From Galeopsis tetrahit (Eukaryota > Streptophyta > Magnoliopsida > Lamiales > Lamiaceae), in assembly GCA_963675135.1 (NCBI GenBank), contig OY776124.1, positions 3,827,001-3,891,000 on the forward strand: 64,000 bases of DNA, given 5' to 3'. A model generated the notes under the pieces. The model made no database searches and was not told the origin of the DNA. It saw only the letters and a list, made by a program, of their open reading frames with translations. The position numbers and the translations under genes are program-made. This document shows positions 56,466 through 64,000 of the stretch, piece after piece. How positions within the stretch are numbered: the stretch's first letter is position 1; each line of letters opens with the position of its first letter.

Positions 56466-57200
56466 ATGGTAGGAACTCATCGGGAACGTATTGAGTTATT
56501 AGAGACAAGATTTCATCAAATTGAAACAAGATTCAAAAGTATTAATGCCAAGATGAAACGAATGATGTCAAAATTGTTACGCAAGAAATCATCAAGAACC
56601 GGATCAAGAATCAAGTCAAATTCGTCATCCGAAGAACACCGCACCTTCGGTACAAGCTTTGACGAAGGGGTGAACCCGACGCTCAGGGAGGACGGGGGAA
56701 GAAAAATTAGAACAGATTGTGGTTATGATGGACCACCAATTTTTTATGAATATTTTGATGAAAATAGTGGTTATGATGTACCACCAATTTTCGATGAAAA
56801 TTTTGATGAAAATTGTGGTTATGATGTACCAGCAATTTTAGATGAGTTTGTTGAGGTTGATGATGAAGATGAAATTGACTACAATAGGCAAGAAATAACA
56901 ATTTCTGAAAAAAGAACGAAGTTCGCAAGATCTCAAGGGAAAGACTGTTCGAGATTGTTGGGAAATTTAGCATTGATTTACATGCAACACAAAGACTTTA
57001 AATTTGCCGAAGAATATTGCAGAAAAACACTTTCGATTGAACCAAATAAGACCAAACATGTTTTCTTGATCAACGTCGTTGGATCGGACTCCGATAAATC
57101 GGAATTCATCCTTGAGGACAAGGATGTTCGTGAAGGAGATGGGAATGATGAGAATGAGGATCGTGAGTTCAAAATTACGTACAGTCGAGAGCCGGGTTGA
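56466..57200 (+). CDS. ORF 1 of the miniature element, TPR-motif protein (244 aa)
   Basis: The ATG follows the LTR by about 43 bases. Residues 1-45 form a likely amphipathic coil (HRERIELLETRFHQIETRFK) like the start of some plant gag proteins. Then come a basic Ser-rich stretch, a segment with VNPTLREDGGRK, three 16-residue repeats (GYDVPPIFDENFDENC type, 56721-56864), an acidic spacer and a single tetratricopeptide-like helix pair: RLLGNLALIYMQHKDF, then AEEYCRKTLSIEPNK. That last part resembles the MS5/SDI1 plant TPR family. No zinc knuckle, protease or RT is present. I cannot assign a function; a captured host exon fused to gag-like sequence is my best reading. Confidence 0.6.
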   Translation: MVGTHRERIELLETRFHQIETRFKSINAKMKRMMSKLLRKKSSRTGSRIKSNSSSEEHRTFGTSFDEGVNPTLREDGGRKIRTDCGYDGPPIFYEYFDENSGYDVPPIFDENFDENCGYDVPAILDEFVEVDDEDEIDYNRQEITISEKRTKFARSQGKDCSRLLGNLALIYMQHKDFKFAEEYCRKTLSIEPNKTKHVFLINVVGSDSDKSEFILEDKDVREGDGNDENEDREFKITYSREPG

Positions 57201-57525
57201 AGGGCGGCCCAATAAATTTAACAGGCCAAGGTGAAGTCGAGGCCCAAAATAAATTATGCATTATTTAGAATATATTTTGATTAATTGGGATATTAGAAGA
57301 TATTATTGAATATTAATTAAAAGATATTATTGAGTAGTTACTTTGTTAGGATATTTCCATATTTTGTGGAGAATTAAATCCTTATATATTAAGGGTGAAA
57401 GTATCGTAAGAAAGAAGAGAAGAAAATAATAGAATTATTTTGCAAAATAGTTTGCAGCCCCATTTCTTGCTAGCCTGAGCTAGGGATTACGGATTTACTC
57501 GCATTTAATATCGTGGTTCTCATCA
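57198..57525 (+). repeat. LTR 2 of the miniature element
   Basis: Very similar to LTR 1 but with ACTCGCATTTAAT inserted near the 3' end. TATA box TATATATT at 57383-57390. It serves as 3' LTR of unit 1 and 5' LTR of unit 2. The downstream TTGGTGCTTTCATTGAGAG is less mutated than after LTR 1. Confidence 0.78.
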
Positions 57526-57567
57526 AATTGGTGCTTTCATTGAGAGGATTCGAGAATCACGATCGTC

Positions 57568-58344
57568 ATGACAAGAACTCACCGTGAAAGAATCGAAATA
57601 TTGGAGGCAAGATTGGATCAACTAGAAGCTGGGTTTAATGAGATAGGCAATCGCGTGAAAAAAATTAATTCCACAATGGAGAAAATGGAACGAAGGCTTT
57701 CCAGATTAGTACGCAAGAAATCATCAAGAAATGGATCAAGAACCAAGTCAAGCTCGTCATCTAAAGAACGTCGCGTCTTCGGTACAAGCTACGACGAAGG
57801 GGTGAACCCGACGCCTAGGGAGGACGGGGGAAGAAAAAATAAAACAGATTGTGGTTATGATGGACCACCAATTTTCGATAAATATTTTGATAAAAATTGT
57901 GGTTATGATGTACCACCAATTTTCGATGAATATTTTGATGAAAATTGTGGTTATGATGTACCACCAATTTTCGATGAGTTTGTTGAGGTTGATGATGAAG
58001 ATGGAATTGACTACAATAGGCAAGAAATAACAATTTCTGAAAAAAGCAAGTTCGCAAGATCTCAAAGGAAGGAGGTTTCGATCATGGTTAAGAAAGACGG
58101 TTCGAGATTGTTGGGAAATTTAACATTGGTTTACATGCAACACAAAGACTTCAAATTTGCCGAAGAATATTGCAGAAAAGCATTTTCGATTGAACCGGAT
58201 AAGACCAAACACGTTTTCTTGATCAACGTCGGTGGATCAGACTCCGATAATTCTAAATTCATCCTTGAGGACAAGGATGTTTGTGAAGGAGATGGGAATG
58301 AGGGTCGTGGGCTCAAAATTACGTACCGCCGAGAGCCGAGTTGA
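57568..58344 (+). CDS. ORF 2 of the miniature element, TPR-motif protein (258 aa)
   Basis: Homologue of ORF 1 with the same layout: coil (HRERIEILEARLDQLEAGF), basic Ser-rich part, three 16-residue repeats, acidic spacer and TPR-like RLLGNLTLVYMQHKDF. It is longer by in-frame differences: about nine residues in the coil and seven before RLLGN (VSIMVKK), and shorter by a few near the C terminus. All length changes against ORF 1 are multiples of three, which suggests the frame was under selection while the copies diverged. The ORF ends at TGA 58342-58344, again the first bases of an LTR. Confidence 0.62.
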   Translation: MTRTHRERIEILEARLDQLEAGFNEIGNRVKKINSTMEKMERRLSRLVRKKSSRNGSRTKSSSSSKERRVFGTSYDEGVNPTPREDGGRKNKTDCGYDGPPIFDKYFDKNCGYDVPPIFDEYFDENCGYDVPPIFDEFVEVDDEDGIDYNRQEITISEKSKFARSQRKEVSIMVKKDGSRLLGNLTLVYMQHKDFKFAEEYCRKAFSIEPDKTKHVFLINVGGSDSDNSKFILEDKDVCEGDGNEGRGLKITYRREPS

Positions 58345-58620
58345 AGGGCGGCCCAATGAATAAAGCAGGCCAAGGTGAGGTCGAGGCCCAGAATGTTGCT
58401 ACGCCCAATTAGGGATAATCTTTTATTTTATCGTTGCCTTATTTTTAGGAATATAGATATGCACTAGATATGATTGGTTAGTTTGTTAGGATATTTACAT
58501 ATTTTGTGGAGGAATTAAATCCTTATATATTAATTATAGAATTATTTTGCAAAAATAGTTTGCAGCCCCGTTTCTTGCTAGCCTGAGCTAGGGATTACGG
58601 ATTTACTCGTATTTAATATC
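58342..58620 (+). repeat. LTR 3 of the miniature element, different U3
   Basis: Shares the first 50 bases and the 3' half (from TTTGTTAGGATATTTACATA) with LTRs 1 and 2, but the middle of U3 (TTGCTACGCCCAATTAGGG to about 58480) is unrelated. It ends TATTTAATATC and then runs into other DNA without the TTGGTGCTTTC sequence. 58621-58764 is unassigned. Confidence 0.7.
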
Positions 58621-58764
58621 ATCACAATTGTGGAACGCAAACAATTGTGGGGCAGAAATTGGAAAACTCTAGCAATTTCATGAGCAATAATATTGGCGTT
58701 TTTTTAACATACATAATCGTAACATTATTAAAGGTCCACAAAATATTTTGGCAAGCTCTAATCG

Positions 58765-61700
58765 ACGAAATTCCAATTCTCGAACTGGAATTTTATTTCT
58801 TCAACTTTCGGGACATTACACAATTTTAAACCGACGAAATTCCAATTTTAGGGACATTTCGAGACATTACATATTCTTAAACCGATGAAATTCCAATTCT
58901 GGACTGGAATTTTATTTCTCCAACTTTAGGGAGATTTCGGGACATTACATATTCTTAAATCGACGAAATTCCAATTATCGAACTGGAATTTTATTTCTCA
59001 AACTTTTGGGACATTTCGGGACATTAAATATTCTTAAATGACAAAATTCCAATTCTCGAATTGGAATTTTATTTCTCCAACTTTAGGGACATTTCGGGAC
59101 ATTAAATATTCTTAAACCGACGAAATTCCAATTCTCGAACTGGAATTTTATTTCTCCAACTTTAGGGACATTTCGAGACATTACATATTCTTAAACCGAT
59201 GAAATTCCAATTCTCGAACTAGAATTTTATTTTTCCAACTTTAGGGACATTTCGGGACATTACGTATACTTAAACCGACGAAATTCCAATTCTCGAACTC
59301 TAATTTTATTTCTTCAACTTTTGGAACAATTCGGGACATTACATAATTTTAAACCGACGAATTTTCAATTCTCGAATTGGAATTTTATTTCTCCAACTTT
59401 AGGGACATTTCAGGACATTATATATTCTTAAACTAACGAAATTCCAATTCTCGAACTAGAATTTTATTTCTCAAACTTTTGGGACATTTCGGGACCTTAC
59501 AAATTATTAAACCGACGAAATTCAAATTTTAGGGACATTTCGGGACATTACATAATTTTAAACCAACGAAATTCCAATTCTCGAATTGGAATTTTATTTC
59601 TCCAACTTTAGGGACATTTCGGGACATTACATATTCTTAAAACGACGAAATTCCAATTCACGAACTGGAATTTTATTTCTCAAACTTTTGGGACATTAAA
59701 TATTCTTAAACCGACGAAATTCCAATTCTCGAACTGGAATTTTATTTCTCCAACTTTATGCACATTTCGAGACATTACATATTCTTAAACCGATGAAATT
59801 CCAATTCTCGAACTAGAATTTTATTTTTCCAACTTTAGGGACATTTCGTATACTTAAACCGACGAAATTCCAATTCTCGAACTTGAATTTTATTTCTCAA
59901 ACTTTTGGGACATTTCGAGACATTACATATTATTAAACCGACGAAATTCCAATTTTAGGGACATTTCGAGACATTACGTATTCTTAAACCAACGAAATTC
60001 CAATTCTGGAACTGGAATTTTATTTCTCCAACTATAGGGACATTTCGGGACATTACATATTCTCAAACCGACGAAGTTCCAATTCTCGAACTGAAATTTT
60101 ATTTCTCAAACTTTTGGGACATTAAATATTCTTAAACCGACGAAATTTCAATTCTCGAACTGGAATTTTATTTCTCCAACTTTATGCACATTTCGAGACA
60201 TTACATATTCTTAAACCGATGAAATTCCAATTCTCGAACTAGAATTTTATTTTTCCAACTTTAGGGACATTTCATATACTTAAACCGACGAAATTCCAAT
60301 TCTCGAACTTGAATTTTATTTCTTCAACTTTCGGGACATTACACAATTTTAAACCGACGAAATTCCAATTCTCGAATTGGAATTTTATTTCTCCAACTTT
60401 TGGGACATTATATATTCTTAACCGATGAAATTCTAATTCTCGAACTGGAATTTTATTTCTCCAACTTTTAGGACATTCCAGGACATTACGTATTCTTAAA
60501 CCGACGAAATACCAATTCTCGGATTGAAAAGGAATTTTATTTCTCCAACTATAGGGACATTTCGGGACATTGTATAATCCTAAAACGACGAAATTCCAAT
60601 TCTCGAACTAGAATTTTATTCCAACAACTTTTAGGACATTTCGGGACATTACATATTCTTAAACCGACGAAATTCCAATTCTCGAACTGGAATTTTATTT
60701 CTCAAAATTTTGGGACATTTCGTGACATTAAATATTCTTAAACCGACGAAATTCCAATTCTCGAACTGGAATTTTATTTCTCCAACTTTAGGGACATTTC
60801 AAGACATTACATATTCTAAAACCGATGAAATTCCAGTTCTCGAACTGGAATTTTATTTTCCAACTTTAGGGACATTTCGGGACATTACGTATACTTAAAC
60901 CGACGAAATTCCAATTCTCGAACTGGAATTTTATTTTTCATACTTTTGGGACATTTCGAGACATTATATATTCTTAAACCGACGAAATTCCAATTCTCGA
61001 ACTGGAATTTTATTTCTCAAACTTTTGGGACATTTCGGGACATTAAATATTCTTAAACCGACGAAATTCCAATTCTCGAATTGGAATTTTATTTCTCCAA
61101 CTTTAGGTATATTTCGAGACATTACATATTCTTAAACCGATGAAATTCCAATTCTCGAACTAGAATTTTATTTTTCCAACTTTAGGGACATTTCTGGACA
61201 TTACGTATACTTAAACCGACGAAATTTCAATTCTCGAACTCGAATTTTATTTCTCCAACTTTAGGGGCATTTCGGGACATTACATTTTCTTAAACCGACG
61301 AAATTCCAATTCTCGAACTGGAATTTTATTTCTCAAACTTTTGGGACATTTCAGAACATTACATATTAATAAACCGACGAAATTCCAATTCTCGAACTTG
61401 AATTTTATTTCTCAAACTTTTGGGACAATTCGGGTCATTAAATATTCTTAAACCGACGAAATTCCAATTTCCCAAACTTTAGGGACATTTCGGGACATTA
61501 CGTATACTTAAACCGACGAAATTCCAGTTCTCGAACTGGAATTTTATTTTTCAAACTTTTGGGACATTTCGGGACATTATATATTCTTAAACCGACGAAA
61601 TTCCAATTCTCGAACTAGAATTTTATTTCTTAAACTTTTGGTACATTTCGGGACATTAAATATTCTTAAACCGACGAAATTCCAATTCTCGAACTGGAAT

Positions 61701-64000
61701 TTTATTTCTCCATCTTTAGGGATATTTCGAGACATTACATATTCTAAAACTGATGAAATTCCAGTTCTCGAACTGAAATTTTATTTTCCAACTTTAGGGA
61801 CATTTCGGGACATTACGTATACTTAAACCGACGAAATTCCAATTCTCGAACTGGAATTTTATTTTTCATACTTTTGGGACATTTCGAGACATTATATATT
61901 CTTAAACCAACGAAATTCCAATTCTCGAACTGGAATTTTATTTCTCCAACTTTAGGTATATTTCGAGACATTACATATTCTTAAACCGATGAAATTCCAA
62001 TTCTCGAACTAGAATTTTATTTTTCCAACTTTAGGGACATTTCTGGACATTACGTATAATTAAACCGACGAAATTTCAATTCTCGAACTGGAATTTTATT
62101 TCTCCAACTTTAGGGGCATTTCGGGACATTACATTTTCTTAAACCGACGAAATTCCAATTCTCGAACTTGAATTTTATTTCTCAAACTTTTGGGACAATT
62201 CGGGTCATTAAATATTCTTAAACCGACGAAATTCCAATTTCCCAAACTTTAGGGACATTTCGGGACATTACGTATACTTAAACCGACGAAATTCCAGTTC
62301 TCGAACTGGAATTTTATTTTTCAAACTTTTGGGACATTTCGGGACATTATATATTCTTAAACCGACGAAATTCCAATTCTCGAACTAGAATTTTATTTCT
62401 CAAACTTTTGGTACATTTCGGGATATTAAATATTCTTAAACCGACGAAATTCCAATTCTCGAACTGGAATTTTATTTCTCCAACTTTAGGGATATTTCGA
62501 GACATTACATATTCTTAAACCGATGAAATTCCAATTCTCGAACTAGAATTTTATTTTTCCAACTTTAGGGACATTTCTGGACATTACGTATACTTAAACC
62601 GACGAAATTCCAATTCTCGAACTGGAATTTTATTTCTCAAACTTTTGGGACATTTCGGGACATTTTATATTCTTAAACCGAAGAAATTCCAATTCTCAAA
62701 CTGGAATTTTTATTCTCCAACTTTTAGGAAATTACGTAGTCTTAAACCGACGAAATTCCAATTCTCGAACTGGAATTTTATTCCAACAACTTTTGGGACA
62801 TTTTGGGACATGTCGGGATTTTAAATATTCTTAAACAGATGAAATTCCAATTCTCGAGCTGGAATTTTATTTCACAAACTTTTGGGACATTTCGGGACAT
62901 TAAATATTCTTAAACCGACGAAATTCCAATTCTCGAACTGGAATTTTATTCCAACAACTTTTAGGACATTTCGAGACATTACATATTCTTAAACCGACGA
63001 AATTCCAATTCTCGAACTGGAATTTTATTTCTCAAACTTTTGGGAAATTTCGGGACATTAAATATTCTTAAACCGACGAAATTCCAATTCTCGAACTGGA
63101 ATTTTATTTCTCGAACTTTAGGAACATTTCGAGACATTACATATTCTTCAATCGATGAAATTCCAATTCTCGAACTGGAATTTTATTTTTCCAACTTTAG
63201 GGACATTTCGGGACATTACGTATACTTAAACCGACTAAATTCCAGTTCTCGAACTGGAATTTTATTTTTCAAACTTTTGGGACATTTCGGGACATTATAT
63301 ATTCTTAAACCGACGAAATTCCAATTCTCGAACTGGAATTTTATTTCTCAAACTTTTGGGACATTAAATATTCTTAAACCGACGAATTCTAATTCTCGAA
63401 CTGGAATTTTATTTCTCCAACTTTAGGGATATTTCGAGACATTACATATTCTTAAACCGATGAAATTCCAATTCTCAAACTAGAATTTTATTCTTCCAAC
63501 TTTAGGGACATTTCTGGACATTACGTATACTTAAACCGACGGAATTTCAATTCTCGAACTGGAATTTTATTTCTCCAACTTTAGGGGCATTTCGGGACAT
63601 TACATTTTCTTAAACCGACGAAATTCCAATTCTCGAACTTGAATTTTATTTCTCAAACTTTTGGGACATTTCGGAACATTACATATTAATAAACCTTAGA
63701 AATTACAATTCTCGAACTGGAATTTTATTTCTCAAACTTTTGGGACATTTCGGGTCATTAAATATTCTTAAACCTACGAAATTTCAATTCTCGAACTGGA
63801 ATTTTATTACTCCAACTTTAGGGACTTTTCAAGACATTACATATTCTTAATCCGATGAAATTCCAATTCTCGTACTGGAATTTTATTTTTTCAACTTTAG
63901 GGACATTTCGGGACATTACGTATACTTAAACCGACGAAATTCCAGTTCTCGAACTGGAATTTTATTTTTCAAACTTTTGGGACATTTCGGGACATTATAT
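58765..64000. repeat. Satellite array, about 78-79-bp monomer (continues off the right edge)
   Basis: Monomers contain CTTAAACCGACGAAATTCCA, then TTCTCGAACTGGAATTTTAT, then CCAACTTTAGGGACATTTCG or CAAACTTTTGGGACATTTCG, then GGGACATTACATA. AATTCCA...TGGAATT forms a short palindrome in each. At this length there are about 65 copies, with shortened monomers among them. Two main subtypes (CCAACTTTAGGG and CAAACTTTTGGG) alternate irregularly, and a longer pattern recurs with an offset of 770 bases (CGGGTCATTA at 61431 and 62201). ORFs such as 63040-63426 are repeat artefacts, since their peptides repeat NWNFIS and GTFRDIT. Confidence 0.95.

Larger units (their letters stand above)
56051..58620 (+). 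mobile_element. Miniature LTR retroelement in tandem (LTR-ORF-LTR-ORF-LTR)
   Basis: Three LTR-like repeats start with TGAAGGGCGGCCCAAT at 56103, 57198 and 58342, giving periods of 1095 and 1144. Each ORF stop codon TGA is the first base of the next LTR. The piece at 56051-56102 matches the last codons of the ORF, so a further unit once lay to the left. There is no protease, RT or integrase, so the element is non-autonomous, similar in size to TRIM or TR-GAG types. Sharing of the middle LTR indicates unequal recombination between LTRs or neighbouring copies. Confidence 0.82.

Noticed and set aside
56707..58065. Minus-strand ORFs rich in His and Asn opposite the TPR-motif ORFs
   Set aside because: They mirror the 48-base repeats of the plus-strand ORFs; the plus-strand frames have the start context after the LTR.
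60710..63426. Repetitive ORFs in the satellite array
   Set aside because: The peptides repeat the satellite monomer; no start context, splice signs or protein features.
58765..64000. CRISPR-like array
   Set aside because: Monomers are directly adjacent and similar over their whole length, with no unique spacers, and the DNA is from a plant.

Overview
The window looks like repeat-rich nuclear DNA of a flowering plant, most likely a eudicot. It is AT-rich, genes are split by GT-AG introns, and it holds Ty1/copia and Ty3/gypsy LTR retrotransposons, Stowaway- and Tourist-like MITEs, hAT and Mutator-type elements, SINE-like repeats and a satellite array. Recognisable gene pieces resemble plant TOP2, FBL15, SOQ1, MSH6, KIN-12, PQT3 and the chloroplast glutamyl endopeptidase. 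I see no gene that is intact from start to stop apart from two small ORFs inside a short LTR element. All family assignments come from reading motifs, not from a database search.

Layout. 1-4357: part of a Ty1/copia element on the minus strand, inserted into a Ty3/gypsy (Tat-like) element on the plus strand whose 3' part fills 4358-9279. 9280-17230: a nest of SINE-like units, an AT-rich minisatellite, foldback MITEs (several with readable target-site duplications), a small HSP70 fragment, and a hAT element inside a Mutator-type element. 18275-22481: a TOP2 pseudogene with promoter, start codon and 13 recognisable exons, but frameshifts, internal deletions and a lost 3' end.

22482-54819: a mosaic of exon-intron fragments from at least eight different genes, all on the plus strand, in scrambled order and joined to one another. 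One block (glutamyl endopeptidase + foldback element + KIN-12 + PQT3) is repeated five times in tandem (about 27.6-40.4 kb). A second block (MSH6 + FBL15 + AAA ATPase + Athila-like DNA) is present twice as a near-identical 7.6-kb-offset duplication (40.4-47.6 and 48.0-53.2 kb). The shared orientation, retained introns and many donors fit Helitron-type capture or template-switching repair followed by unequal crossing-over; I could not find Helitron ends.

54820-58620: decayed copia RT, a cut Stowaway, then a tandem LTR-ORF-LTR-ORF-LTR miniature retroelement whose two ORFs carry a tetratricopeptide (MS5/SDI1-like) motif and 16-residue repeats. 58765-64000: a satellite of roughly 78-79 bp monomers that runs off the right edge.
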